From an uncultured bacterium (GTDB lineage Bacteria; Pseudomonadota; Alphaproteobacteria; Rs-D84), in NCBI GenBank assembly GCA_950096895.1, contig CATNBF010000005.1, positions 1-61,225 of the forward strand: a stretch of 61,225 nucleotides of DNA, given 5' to 3'. The notes under the pieces were generated by a model. The model was not told the DNA's origin, made no database searches, and worked only from the letters and a program-made list of their open reading frames with translations. Both the position numbers and the translations under genes were made by a program. Shown piece by piece: positions 10,644-21,614 of the stretch (the first letter of the stretch is position 1; each line of letters starts with the position of its first letter).

Positions 10644-11514
10644 TTATGCCAGCAAGCGACGCCAATTATTAATGGCCAATTGCTCTATCAGGCCATAGTT
10701 CTGATAGGTACGGCCGAACCAATAAAGTTGCATTTCAAGATAATATAAAACATATATCTCGTTTTTTTCTGCGGCGGCCCGTCCACCTGTTACGTCGGCC
10801 AACTGTTCATCGCATAGAATACGTAATAAGTCAAAATTTGGATCGCCCACCATAACAGATTCGAAATCGATCAGATGAACCTGGCCATCATGTCGGTCAT
10901 AGACGACGTTATGACAACGCAGGTCGCCATGGATGACACATGGGTCGACATCTTTTAGATATGTTTTACATTGATTAAACAGGCCCCAAATGCGATTGCG
11001 TAAATGATCATCCAAGAATTCAGATGGAACCAAATCCATTGATTTTTGTAATTTATATTGAAATAAATCATGCCATGTTTGAAAGTCTTGATGTCCGGGA
11101 TAATCAGAAACATTTGCACGGACGGCATGTAATTTACGGACATTATCCAAAATACCAGAATAAATTTTATGAATTTGGGCGGTATCATAATTGAAATAGG
11201 TGTTTAATGCATCCCCATCAATCCATTCCGAGACCAAAATACCCGCATCAGAATTAAAATAGTGCAATTTTGGCAGTACCCCCCAGTGCAGGTGTATCTT
11301 TCAAAAACTGATAGGCTGCAAATTCGCGATCGGCATTGTCGGGATTTCTAAACAGATTATTCCGCAGCTTGTATTTATTTCCGGTATTTTGATCAATGAC
11401 CAAAAAGCATTTATCTTTGGTTTGTATTTTTTTCAAAACCAAGTCCATATTTTTGAAAAAGTCCAGATTTTCTATACGTCTGTATAAATCTGTTTCGATA
11501 CCATCGTATGCCAT
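10644..11514 (-). pseudogene. APH/choline-kinase-like phosphotransferase, frameshifted at a G6 run
   Basis: C-terminal ORF has VIHGDLRCHNVVYD and LIDFESVMVGDPNFDLL; N-terminal ORF 11254..11514 joins in another frame at GGGGGG. Confidence 0.75.
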
Positions 11515-11560
11515 TTTTTACCCTTTGCGTTTCAATTCATTATGTCGGGATATTTATTAT

Positions 11561-11678
11561 GCGCACAAAAAACCGACGTTTTTCTGGCATAGTACGGGGG
11601 ATAAAAAAGTGGAGAAATCCGGGATTTTTAATGTTCAAAAACTATGCCAGAAAAACGTCCCTTTGGATTAGGCATAGT
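11561..11678 (-). repeat. Three-arm leader repeat, copy A
   Basis: About 115 bp near-identical in reverse complement to 47532..47652; perfect 18-bp inverted arms ACGTTTTTCTGGCATAGT/ACTATGCCAGAAAAACGT. Confidence 0.9.
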
Positions 11679-11700
11679 GTTTATGTCCAAAAGCCCGCAG

Positions 11701-11730
11701 ATTATATGACATAGGGCGTTTTTTTTGCAA
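11701..11730 (-). promoter_or_regulatory. Sigma70-like promoter preceding repeat copy A
   Basis: On minus strand TTGCAA-N18-TATAAT. Confidence 0.6.
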
Positions 11731-11833
11731 GTTAAAATTATGTATTTTTATTCGCCCCCAGATGGCGTCAAAATATCATATAAATACGGGCGTTTATCAA
11801 CGCCCGTATACATCGCGTATGTCGTTATAATTT

Positions 11834-12583
11834 TTAGAACGAATAGCGGGCACCCAACTTTAATTCATGGGCATAGACGAATTCGCCACCCACTGTTGAT
11901 GAATTAAAGCGATATGCCACATCGGCTGCCCAGTTCGGGGTAAAGTGATATGCCGTCCCCAGGGCAACTTGCCATTCGAATTCGGTCTTGTCGTGGGTTA
12001 CGCGGATGGGTTCGGTTGGTAACTGGCTTAGCATTGGGCCAACCAATCCCGCCAGTGCCGGGTTGATGTCCAGATTGATATCGACCTTGGCCTTTTGCTT
12101 GTACGTACCGACACCAATACCGGCCCCGATATAGGGTTGCCATTTGGAACCTGCAATATCAAAATCGTAATAGGCATTGAACATGTACGAGTTATGCTTT
12201 ACCGAAACAGATGTATTCGCGTTCAACGTTGCCATTCCTTCGCGTAATGCCGGGATCAGATGGCTGGCATCGCCATGAAACAGGTTATAATCATCTTCGG
12301 ATGCGCTGCGCAGTGCGAATTCGAATTCCCCGCGCAGGTGGCCATATTTAATCCCGGCGGTAAATTCCCCGGAGATGGCCGTATCAAAATTCATATCACC
12401 GCCAGCATCTTGGACAAAAATGTCGGCCATGCCGGTTGGATTCGGATTGATTCCCATACGTTTGGCCGATGTATTCGCGCTATCGATAACGACCCCCAGA
12501 CCAACGTATGGCGTCAAATCAGCCGCAACGGCACCGGTGGTGGCCATTGTTGCCAACGCAATGATACCAATTGATTTTTTCAT
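11834..12583 (-). CDS. Outer-membrane beta-barrel protein
   Basis: Signal peptide MKKSIGIIALATMATTGAVAA; alternating beta-strand pattern; terminal ...LKLGARYSF. Confidence 0.8.
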   Translation of the reverse strand: MKKSIGIIALATMATTGAVAADLTPYVGLGVVIDSANTSAKRMGINPNPTGMADIFVQDAGGDMNFDTAISGEFTAGIKYGHLRGEFEFALRSASEDDYNLFHGDASHLIPALREGMATLNANTSVSVKHNSYMFNAYYDFDIAGSKWQPYIGAGIGVGTYKQKAKVDINLDINPALAGLVGPMLSQLPTEPIRVTHDKTEFEWQVALGTAYHFTPNWAADVAYRFNSSTVGGEFVYAHELKLGARYSF

Positions 12584-12678
12584 ATGTTCTCCTTTCCTTG
12601 AACTTAACAGTACATGGGAAGATTATCCCATGTTGTATCGATGATGTCAAACATAATCGATCATCGCGACACATTTCG

Positions 12679-13218
12679 ATGGGAATAGGTGCCCGTGGCA
12701 ATTTCATCCCCCAGATAATACAATTCAATACAACCAAGGGGGAGAAATCAATATTTGTCATTGCATGTGCAATCTGTGGATTTCGCGGCGCAGCTATCGC
12801 TGCGACAGTTACAGGAAACGCATCTGTGATCATCCAGCGGGCCATTACCGCCACCCAGACCCAACAAATGAATTTTGGTATTGTTAATCCGGCGGCAACA
12901 GCCGGGGTGGTCACGTTATCGCCCGCGGGTACCGCATCATCGGCAACGTTGACCACATATGGAACCGCGGCGGCGGGACATTTTGATATTACTGCGGCCC
13001 CATCGACGGCATTAAATATATCTTTTACAAATGGTACGGTGACCAGTGGATCAAACACCATGACGGTTGACACATTTACATCCACCACAACGCCAACCAG
13101 TAATACAACCGACGCATCAGGAAATCTGACATTAAATGTGGGGGCCAATCTGAATGTCGGGGCGAACCAAGCCCCGGGGACATACAATGGGACATATACG
13201 GTGACGGTTAATTATTGA
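12679..13218 (+). CDS. DUF4402-domain pilin-like protein 1 (start uncertain)
   Basis: MNFGIVNPAATAG..LNVGANLNVGANQAPGTYNGTYTVTVNY; SD AAGGGGGAG precedes an ATA codon, not ATG. Confidence 0.7.
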   Translation: MGIGARGNFIPQIIQFNTTKGEKSIFVIACAICGFRGAAIAATVTGNASVIIQRAITATQTQQMNFGIVNPAATAGVVTLSPAGTASSATLTTYGTAAAGHFDITAAPSTALNISFTNGTVTSGSNTMTVDTFTSTTTPTSNTTDASGNLTLNVGANLNVGANQAPGTYNGTYTVTVNY

Positions 13219-14123
13219 TGCGTGTTGTTTGGGGTTTTATTTGCGGTCTTGTGATAATCGGTTCGGCATCTGGGGCAACGTTTACAGCGGTTAAAAACCT
13301 GTCATTCGGAACCTAGGTGCCAACCGCCACATCGGGCAATGCGGTTGTTGCATTGAACGGGAACATTACCCGTACTGGATTAACCGCTGCGCCCAGCGGT
13401 ACATTACATTACGCCGGCCAGGTAAATTTTACAGGCAGTGGTCTGTCCGCTGTTGCAGACGTTGTAAATATGACGTTTTTGAATTCATCTGTCACGTTAA
13501 GTGATGTGACCGGGGGCACGGTAACTGTTAACAATTTTACAATTACACCCAATTTACAAATATCAATCGCCAATCCAACAGCGGTGGCGGCGGTGGGCGG
13601 AACAATGACGTTTACATCTGCATCGACACCCGGCAATTATACCGGCAGTGTTCAGATCCGTGGAAATTCGTTGTTGGGGGGAACGGCCACAGTGACATTA
13701 CCAATAACATTAACGCTGTGGCGGACATTGGGGGTAACCCAGACGCGGGCATTGCATTTTGGCGCACTAGAGGTCACAGGTGGCAATTCCGTTGTGGTCA
13801 TGTCACCTGGGGGTGCACGGCATATTGCGTCGGGAACATCGGGGGTGCGCTTGGTTGCTTCGGTGCCGGGGACATCTGCAATGTTTACAGTCACCGGCAA
13901 TCCCAATACACCTGTTACAATAACATTGCCGGCATCGGCCACATTATCTGGGCCCGGTGCGGCGATGACGGTCAATAATTTTGCGCGGACCCCGGCGGCA
14001 CCAACCCCCAATCTGGATGCATCGGGAAATTTGACATTTAATGTGGGGGCATCGTTGGCGGTCAATGCGTCCCAGGCCACCGGGACATACAACGGAACCT
14101 ATACCGTGACAGTTAATTATTAA
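13218..14123 (+). pseudogene. DUF4402-domain pilin-like protein 2, in-frame TAG at 13314-13316
   Basis: MRVVWGFICGLVIIGSASGATFTAVKNLSFGT*VPTATSGNAVVALNG...TYTVTVNY. Confidence 0.75.
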
Positions 14124-14149
14124 TAATACACAGGGAAAAAGAGAGATAC

Positions 14150-14881
14150 ATGCGGCATTTCTTGTTTTTGTTTTTTGGATTGATGTTACCCATGACGGCC
14201 ATGGGCAATATTTCATTGACCACATTTTATATGGAATTCGATGCCGACAGTCCGCGTCGCACAGATAACTTGCGTTTTACAAATACATCAGATTCGCCCA
14301 AGACATATGACATTTCTATGGTCAATTTTGCCCAGAATTCTGATGGTGAATATCGCCCCATTGAAACACCAATGATGGGAAATCCCTTTGCAGATTCTTA
14401 TTTAGATTTTGCGCCGCGTCGTGTGACGTTGGCCCCATCCCAATCCCAGGTTGTTCGTGTTGTGCGCCGCCCCATGGCCGGGGCCGAAAATGGGGAATAT
14501 GTATCACATCTAAAAATTCAAGAATTACCCGATCAAACAATGATGAATTCAGGGGCAACGAACAGTAATGGGATAAATATTAATTTGCGCCCCCTGTATG
14601 CTGTAACAATTCCGGTGATGATTGAAAAAGGATCCCCCCGTGCATCGGCGTTAATTCGCAGTGTTGAAATCTATAACGCCAAAACGAATCCAATTGCCGC
14701 CGTAATGGTTGAACGTGGGGGAAATCGATCTTTTTATGGGACATTGGTTGTGACAGATGATGGTGTCGAATTGGGGCGTGTTTCCAACTTTCGTATTTTT
14801 ATGACGACGTCGGCACGCGTGATAAAGATCCCGCTTAATCGACGTCCTTTGCCAGGCAGTATGGTTACCCTTTATGACTAG
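14150..14881 (+). CDS. Fimbrial periplasmic chaperone (PapD-like)
   Basis: Signal peptide; RRVTLAPSQSQVVRVVRR; position between pilins and usher. Confidence 0.8.
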   Translation: MRHFLFLFFGLMLPMTAMGNISLTTFYMEFDADSPRRTDNLRFTNTSDSPKTYDISMVNFAQNSDGEYRPIETPMMGNPFADSYLDFAPRRVTLAPSQSQVVRVVRRPMAGAENGEYVSHLKIQELPDQTMMNSGATNSNGININLRPLYAVTIPVMIEKGSPRASALIRSVEIYNAKTNPIAAVMVERGGNRSFYGTLVVTDDGVELGRVSNFRIFMTTSARVIKIPLNRRPLPGSMVTLYD

Positions 14882-17414
14882 ACAACACATGAAATCGTGG
14901 ATGCGTGGCGCATATAGTCTTTTGTGTGGCGTATTTATTGTGTCACCTGGGGTGGCGGCGGAAATGCTGCTGGAACCGAATATCGGGGGTGTGCCGACCG
15001 GTGATGCGGTGCATGCCATCGATTTATCTGGGATATATATGCTGGATTGGGGGGACATGCTGGGGGCGATGCGTGTTCGTTATGATGATGCCACGCGCCA
15101 GGGTAATGTATCTGAGCATTCGTTTCAATTGGCCCAAGATATGCCGGTACGCACGTTTGATGGTCGTGATTTTTATTCTATTGCGGTTTATGAAAAAATA
15201 TTACCCATCCGCTTAAACGTTGATTTATCAGAAATGCGGTTAAATGTCGCATCAGATATTATCTTGCCAGTGGAATTAGAATCCAGAAATATGGCGCGGC
15301 GGCAATCAATGCCCCGGGCACCAATGTCAGATACATTTGCAGATTATCAATTTGATAATCGCTGGTTTACATTTCCTGTGGTTGACTTTATTTATCGTTA
15401 TAATCATAATTTTCGCCATATTAACCGGGATGATTATGGGCATGTTGGCGGAAATTATTACCAGGCGAACCTGGGGATGATCTTGGCCGGCCAAGATGCC
15501 CGTATTATCCTGTTTGGGGACGATATGGGAAATGCCCATTTGGGTGATATGCGTGCCCGGATAACAGTGGGGCGAACATTGCTGGACGAACCGGGAAATG
15601 CATTAAACTTGGTCCGGTATGCGGCGGGTGATATTACCGGTGTCCAAGGCAATATGTTCTATGATGCGCCAATTGGACGTGGGGCGTTGTTCAGTTCGTT
15701 CAAAGACCTGGTGACATCGGCCGACAAGACCATTGATATCACCGGGCCATTGCCCGCTGGATGGGATGCAGAACTGTATTTGAATAACCAATTGATTGGA
15801 TTTCGTCAATCGTCCATAACAGGGCGGTATGAATTTAAGAATGTACCGGTTAATTATGGGTTGAATGATTTTCGGGTGGTGCTCTATGGACCATACGGCG
15901 AAGTTCGTGATATCCCCCGTCGATTTTATTCTGGAACATCACCTGTGGGGGCGGGACAGCTGGGCTATAACATCGTTGCGATGCAGCCATATCGATATAT
16001 GATTGAAACCAATGAACCGATGCATCATTCGTCGGATCATGTTGCAGGCGACGCGACATTTTATTACGGGTTAACCGATCATATCACATTGATATCTGGT
16101 CTGGTTAATGCATTGGATGTTACAGAACCATTTCATGTTAACCAGTTTGGGACCGTCGGGGCCCAATTGGCGTTAAATGGATTATCGGTTCAATATAATA
16201 CAAATATGAATCTGAACAATGGTCACATCGGTCATCATATCGATGCCCAAGGGGATGTGTACATTGGGACTTTGTTTGGGCGATACGAGTATTATGGTGA
16301 CACCATGTCCCCCATATCCTATTATGCGGGGGGATATTTACGTGATTTATTCGAAGCGCGTCTGACCGGAAATATTCCCTGGATTCAAATGCCGTATTAT
16401 GTTGCCTATACGGCACGGGGCGGACATGATAATCATACCATGCAAGAGATTGTAACGCGCCTATCACCGAATTTTCTGCGTTATTATAATATTACCATCG
16501 AAGATACATGGCGACGTGATCATTTGAATACAGAAAACTATATTGATGTCATGTTCCAGGCAACATATGGACGCATGCGTGGGAATGGCCGTGCCCGCTA
16601 TCAAACGACCCCAGATAGTGTCTTGCGTGATTACGGGGCCTTTGCCGAATATCGTTGGGACAAGAACACTTTTGTTACAGCGACATGGACACATGATTGT
16701 CGATCGAATTATAGCGATGGCCCGGATATCGATACCTTTGGAATGGGGGTGGGGCGGTTGTTTCGTTTTGGGGGAATTAACCTTAGTGCCGCAATCGATA
16801 CCGATCGTAATTTGTCTTTTGGATTGACGTATAACATCAGTATGGGACGTGTCCCTGGGGCGGCGCGTCTGTTTACCAATTCAGAAAACCAGATGATTGA
16901 TTATGGAACGATCTATGCCCGTGTGCGCGATGACACCGGTGCCCCGGTTCCGGGTGTAACATTAATTGTTAATGGCCGCGAGGCCCCATCCCTGACCGAC
17001 ATCAATGGGGATGCCATTATTACCAATTTGGAACCATATCAAAAATCATCCATTATTGTTGATGAACAAAATGTGGCAGATTTATCACTGGTGCCCGAAT
17101 GGACATCAGAAAAGTTGGTCTTGCGCCCAGGGGTGGTGCGGCCTGTGGATGTTATATTTAATCATTTGGGGGCGGTCGAAGGCCAGATTTCGAATCCTGG
17201 GGTTGGATCCGGCTATATGATTTATCTGCGTGATGATCATGGTGAAATCGTGGCAACACGACGTGCCGATTCAAATGGTTGATTTATATTTGATGGGATT
17301 AAGTATGGTGATTACAACCTGTGTGTCGTTAATTCCTGTGGTGTGGTTGTTTCCCGCATGAATATCAAGATTGATCGTGCATTCCAGACCATAAAAACAT
17401 CTGTTGCGTCATAG
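14874..17414 (+). pseudogene. Fimbrial outer-membrane usher; in-frame TGA at 17280-17282 removes the last 43 codons
   Basis: 802-aa usher-like ORF; after the TGA the same frame continues FIFDGIKYGDYNLCVVNSCGVVVSRMNIKIDRAFQTIKTSVAS then TAG. Confidence 0.75.
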
Positions 17415-17462
17415 GGGGTAAATCGTGTACAATGTGTTTTATCCAAGGGGGGAAATGACGCC

Positions 17463-18569
17463 GTGGCCATTCGTATTTCTGTTTCAGATCGCACACTGCA
17501 TATCATTGTAACGGGTGATGTGCGTACTGTTCGGGCCGATACATGGCATGCAGCATTATGGCGGGTGACAGATGCCCATGTTGGGGCGGTGGTCGTTGAT
17601 GGAACCGATATCACTATGTGGGATAGTGTGCTGATCGTCTTTCTGCGTCGTGTGATGGCGGTATGCGCCCAGAAAAATATTCGTGTTCAAATTAAAAGTA
17701 TGCCGGCCGGCGTTGGGGCATTGTTAAAAATGTCTGGGACGGCGGCATGCACAATGCCAGATGTTCGGCCCCAATTAACCTGGGTCGAACAGATGGGGGA
17801 TTGGGGATGGCGTCTGTCCGGGGCGGTGCGTCATGGGATTTCTTTTATTGGATCGGTTGGGGCATCGGTTGGACGTATGTTTCGTGGCCGTGCCCAGACC
17901 CGCATGACAGATTGGTGGTTTGCCTTTGATGATGTTGGGCCCCGGGCAATTTTAATTGTATCGTTAATCAGTTTTTTAATCGGCTTGATTTTGGCCTTTG
18001 TTGGCGCGGCCCAGTTAAAATTATTTGGCGCACAGGTATATGTCGCCAGTTTGGTTGCCATTGCGGCAATTCGTATTATGGGGGCGATGATGACCGGCAT
18101 TATTATGGCGGGGCGTACCGGTGCATCTTATGCCGCGACCATCGGGACAATGCAGACCAACGAAGAACTGGATGCCTTGCGCACCATGGGGATCAGCCGG
18201 ATTGACTTTCTGGTGTTACCGCGAATTATCGCCATGGTGGTATCTATGCCGATATTGACGCTATTGGCGGATGCGATGGCCATACTGGGGGGAATGGCGG
18301 TTGGGGTGTTGATGTTTAATATACCCTTGGCGGAATATATGTCATATACGATTGATGCCTTGGGGATCCAGAATTTTATGGTTGGGATCTTTCATGGGTT
18401 CGTTTATGGCGTGATTATTGCGCTGTGTGGATGTTATTACGGGATTAATTGCGGGCGTAATGCCAACGCGGTTGGGTCGGCCACAACACGGGCGGTTGTG
18501 ATGTCAATTGTTTGGATGGTTGTTGCCACTGGGATTATCACTTTTGTATTCGAGGTGCTGGGCATATGA
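17463..18569 (+). CDS. mlaE: MlaE-family ABC transporter permease with N-terminal STAS-like domain
   Basis: GRTGASYAATIGTMQTNEELDALRTMGI; next gene overlaps at ATGA. Confidence 0.88.
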   Translation: MAIRISVSDRTLHIIVTGDVRTVRADTWHAALWRVTDAHVGAVVVDGTDITMWDSVLIVFLRRVMAVCAQKNIRVQIKSMPAGVGALLKMSGTAACTMPDVRPQLTWVEQMGDWGWRLSGAVRHGISFIGSVGASVGRMFRGRAQTRMTDWWFAFDDVGPRAILIVSLISFLIGLILAFVGAAQLKLFGAQVYVASLVAIAAIRIMGAMMTGIIMAGRTGASYAATIGTMQTNEELDALRTMGISRIDFLVLPRIIAMVVSMPILTLLADAMAILGGMAVGVLMFNIPLAEYMSYTIDALGIQNFMVGIFHGFVYGVIIALCGCYYGINCGRNANAVGSATTRAVVMSIVWMVVATGIITFVFEVLGI

Positions 18570-19321
18570 CGCAAAAGAAACCAATTATTTCTGCGACAAA
18601 TTTAACCATCGGTTATGATGATGTGCCTTTGATGGAAAACATGACCTTTGATGTCAATCGTGGGGATATTTTTGCCATCATGGGTGGCAGTGGTTCCGGC
18701 AAGAGCACTTTGTTGCGTGCCTTGACCGGGTTGGTTCCCCCACTATCGGGGCGAATTATGATGGCGGGTCATGACTTTACCGCGGCGTCGCCGGATCTGC
18801 GGGCACGAATAATGCGTGGTGTTGGCGTCTTGTTTCAATCAGGGGCATTATTCGGATCAATGACGGTTGGGGAAAATATTGCGTTGCCATTGCGTCAGTA
18901 TACAGATTATTCAAACGAAATGATTGATGATATCGTGGCGTTAAAGCTGGATTTGGTCGGATTGAATTCATGTGCTGATTTTTATCCATCGGAATTAAGT
19001 GGCGGTATGAAAAAGCGGGCTGGTTTGGCGCGGGCATTGGCACTGGATCCAGAAATTGTCTTTTTTGATGAACCATCGGCGGGCTTGGACCCGGTATCAT
19101 CGCGGGCACTGGACGATTTGATTTTACAGATTAATCGATCAATGGGGACGACGATTGTCATCGTCTCGCACGAGTTGGAATCAATTTTTACCATTGCCAA
19201 TAATTCAATCTTTATTGATCGGACATCGCGGGGAATCATTGCACATGGAAATCCGCATGATTTACGGCGCAATCCGCCCAACGATATCGTACAACAATTT
19301 TTAACCAGGGGAAAGGCTTGA
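18566..19321 (+). CDS. mlaF: MlaF-family ABC transporter ATPase
   Basis: GGSGSGKSTLLRAL, LSGGMKKRAGLARALALDPEIVFFDEPSAGLDP. Confidence 0.9.
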   Translation: MTQKKPIISATNLTIGYDDVPLMENMTFDVNRGDIFAIMGGSGSGKSTLLRALTGLVPPLSGRIMMAGHDFTAASPDLRARIMRGVGVLFQSGALFGSMTVGENIALPLRQYTDYSNEMIDDIVALKLDLVGLNSCADFYPSELSGGMKKRAGLARALALDPEIVFFDEPSAGLDPVSSRALDDLILQINRSMGTTIVIVSHELESIFTIANNSIFIDRTSRGIIAHGNPHDLRRNPPNDIVQQFLTRGKA

Positions 19322-19325
19322 AAAA

Positions 19326-20075
19326 ATGAAACGACAACCAAACAAGAAGACAATCGGGGCCTTTATATTGGCCGGTATTATAACGTTCTTGGTCATTGTG
19401 GGCATCGCATTGGGGATCGGATCGCGTGGAACGCGTCATGATTTGTACGTCATGTATTTTCATGAATCGATCAAGGGACTATCGGTTGGATCACCGGTTG
19501 TCTTGAACGGGGTAGAAGTGGGCAAGGTCGTCAAAATCGAAATTGTGCCCAACGTGACCACATATGAATTTACAATTCCGGTCTATGTGACGTTTAATAA
19601 TATATCCAAGAGTATTTCTGCCGCCGCCGATGGTCATCACTGGGATGAAGAGAAAATGGTGACCGCATTAATTGAACGGGGACTGTATGGTCAATTAATT
19701 AACCAGAGCATATTGACCGGCCAATTAATGATTGAATTGAATGTAAATCCATCGCGTGGCAAGACGGTTATTGGCGATGCCCCGGACGGCATTCTGGAAA
19801 TACCGACAGTATTGTCGTCGTTGGGGGAACTGTCGGCGAACGTATCGGATATTCCCATCCGCGAAGTGGTGGATAATTTGAATCAGACATTGATTGAATT
19901 AAAGGATGTCTTGGCCCCCGCCGTCCGGGTCAGCCAGGATTTAGCCGCCAAGTCCACGTCAACATTAAATAACTTTAACGCGGCGGTTGATGATATCAGT
20001 CGTGCCGCCAATGCCATACGAAATCTGGCGGACTATTTAGAACGCCATCCAGAATCTTTGATAAAGGGGAAATAG
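19326..20075 (+). CDS. mlaD: MlaD/MCE-domain protein
   Basis: FHESIKGLSVGSPVVLNGVEVGKV. Confidence 0.9.
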   Translation: MKRQPNKKTIGAFILAGIITFLVIVGIALGIGSRGTRHDLYVMYFHESIKGLSVGSPVVLNGVEVGKVVKIEIVPNVTTYEFTIPVYVTFNNISKSISAAADGHHWDEEKMVTALIERGLYGQLINQSILTGQLMIELNVNPSRGKTVIGDAPDGILEIPTVLSSLGELSANVSDIPIREVVDNLNQTLIELKDVLAPAVRVSQDLAAKSTSTLNNFNAAVDDISRAANAIRNLADYLERHPESLIKGK

Positions 20076-20077
20076 AC

Positions 20078-20635
20078 ATGAAGCATGTATTTGGGTTTAT
20101 GACGATCTTGTTACTATCAGGTTGCATAGGGGGACGGACACCAGAAGCGTCTTTTTATACCTTTGCGCCACGTGGGGATGTGGTGCCGGTTTCTGAAATG
20201 AACAGAACCATTGATGTTGCGCGCGTGCGCGTGGCCGAATATATTGACAGACCACAAATGGTGACGGTTGATGGGACGCATGTTAATATCGCCCAGGATC
20301 ATCGCTGGGTTGCGGGTCTGGGGCAAATTACTGGGGGACGTGTGATTTCAAATCTGGCCCAGGTGTTTCCCAACGCTGTGGTGAAAGATTCGAACTTTGG
20401 ATCGGTGGGTGATTGCAATGTGTTGATCGAACTGCGTGAATTGAACGGTAACTTGGGATCTGGTGTGCGTATGGATGCGCTGTATACAATTGCGTGCGGC
20501 GAATACACTAAAACGCGTCGTATTGATTATGTTATGCCGGTCGGGGATAGTTATTCAGACTATGCACGGATTGTTGGGGATATGGTTGACCAGATGTCAG
20601 ATCAGATTGCCCGTGATTTAGTTGCGGCCCAATAA
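20078..20635 (+). CDS. ABC-type transport auxiliary lipoprotein (PqiC-like)
   Basis: Lipobox LLLSGCIG; RTPEASFYTFAP; end of mla-type operon. Confidence 0.75.
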   Translation: MKHVFGFMTILLLSGCIGGRTPEASFYTFAPRGDVVPVSEMNRTIDVARVRVAEYIDRPQMVTVDGTHVNIAQDHRWVAGLGQITGGRVISNLAQVFPNAVVKDSNFGSVGDCNVLIELRELNGNLGSGVRMDALYTIACGEYTKTRRIDYVMPVGDSYSDYARIVGDMVDQMSDQIARDLVAAQ

Positions 20636-20640
20636 CGCAT

Positions 20641-21570
20641 TTAGATATCGAAAACGATTTCGCAACGATTGATGCGGTCGGCATTTTTGCGGGCCGCATT
20701 TATAAATTCCAAAAAGTCATCCATTACATCGGCATAATTTAATTCCAATAATAATTCATGGCGTGCATCCGGATAGATAAACATAGATGCATTTCGCACC
20801 CGCATGACATATGTTTCATAAATGCGAAACGCATATTTTCCATACCCACCAACCGCGTCTTGGTCCCCAGCCATAACAAGCAATGGAATATCTGGATTCG
20901 CGCAATAGCGCATGGTTATCAAATTCTTGAACAATGATTTATAAAATCCATATGAAAAGTGTTTTGACCGCATGGGATCGCGTTCATGGGCGATAACCTG
21001 GGCCGGGTCACGGGTTAATTTATTGGGCCGGCCGGGTCGTGACCGGATCGGTGAAAACAGTTCCAAGAACCGGGCAGGGGCCTTTTTCCCCATAACCCAG
21101 GTACCGATTGACGCCACCGCATGGGCCATATGTAACGCCATACGGGGATATCGCGCGGTCCCAGACATACAGACACCCGAATGGGCCCGCGTTTGCGAAA
21201 TTACAGATTGGGTGATAAAGCTGCCATAACTATGCCCGAATAAAAACACCGGCACATTAAACCGACCCCGTAAATAGGTCAAAATTTCAAGTTCATCGGA
21301 TACGATGGCGGAAAACAGATCTTCGGATCCCGTTACACGCCCAATATTCTTTGGATCACCGGCGGTTCGACCATGCGCCCGATGATCATCCCCCCAGACG
21401 ATGTAACCGTTTTTGTTCAAAAATCGGGCAAAGCGATCATATCGACCGACATGTTCATCCATGCCATGAATAATCTGAACAACGCCACGTGGGGTACCGG
21501 TGACCCGATCCCACAGACTGCATACTATTTTATGACCGTCAGATGCGGTGAATATTTGCTCTCTCATCAT
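20641..21570 (-). CDS. Alpha/beta hydrolase, monoglyceride lipase/lysophospholipase-like
   Basis: QIIHGMDEHVGRYDRFARFL, FLFGHSYGSF. Confidence 0.85.
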   Translation of the reverse strand: MMREQIFTASDGHKIVCSLWDRVTGTPRGVVQIIHGMDEHVGRYDRFARFLNKNGYIVWGDDHRAHGRTAGDPKNIGRVTGSEDLFSAIVSDELEILTYLRGRFNVPVFLFGHSYGSFITQSVISQTRAHSGVCMSGTARYPRMALHMAHAVASIGTWVMGKKAPARFLELFSPIRSRPGRPNKLTRDPAQVIAHERDPMRSKHFSYGFYKSLFKNLITMRYCANPDIPLLVMAGDQDAVGGYGKYAFRIYETYVMRVRNASMFIYPDARHELLLELNYADVMDDFLEFINAARKNADRINRCEIVFDI

Positions 21571-21614
21571 ATGGGGGATTATATGCGTATCACGTGTTCC
21601 CCGCCATAGGTTTA

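Noticed and set aside
13652-14092. Minus-strand ORFs at 13409..13636 and 13652..14092
   Set aside because: Mirror frames of the low-complexity Thr/Gly/Ala-rich DUF4402 coding sequence on the plus strand.
5531-17414. Reassigned stop codons (UAG or UGA as sense) to explain in-frame stops in the ABC, pilin and usher genes
   Set aside because: TAG is the natural stop of mlaD (20073-20075) and the fimbrial chaperone (14879-14881); TGA ends pilin 1 after TYTVTVNY and mlaE; prfB has a functional UGA frameshift autoregulation site. The standard bacterial code fits better, so the stops are lesions or errors.
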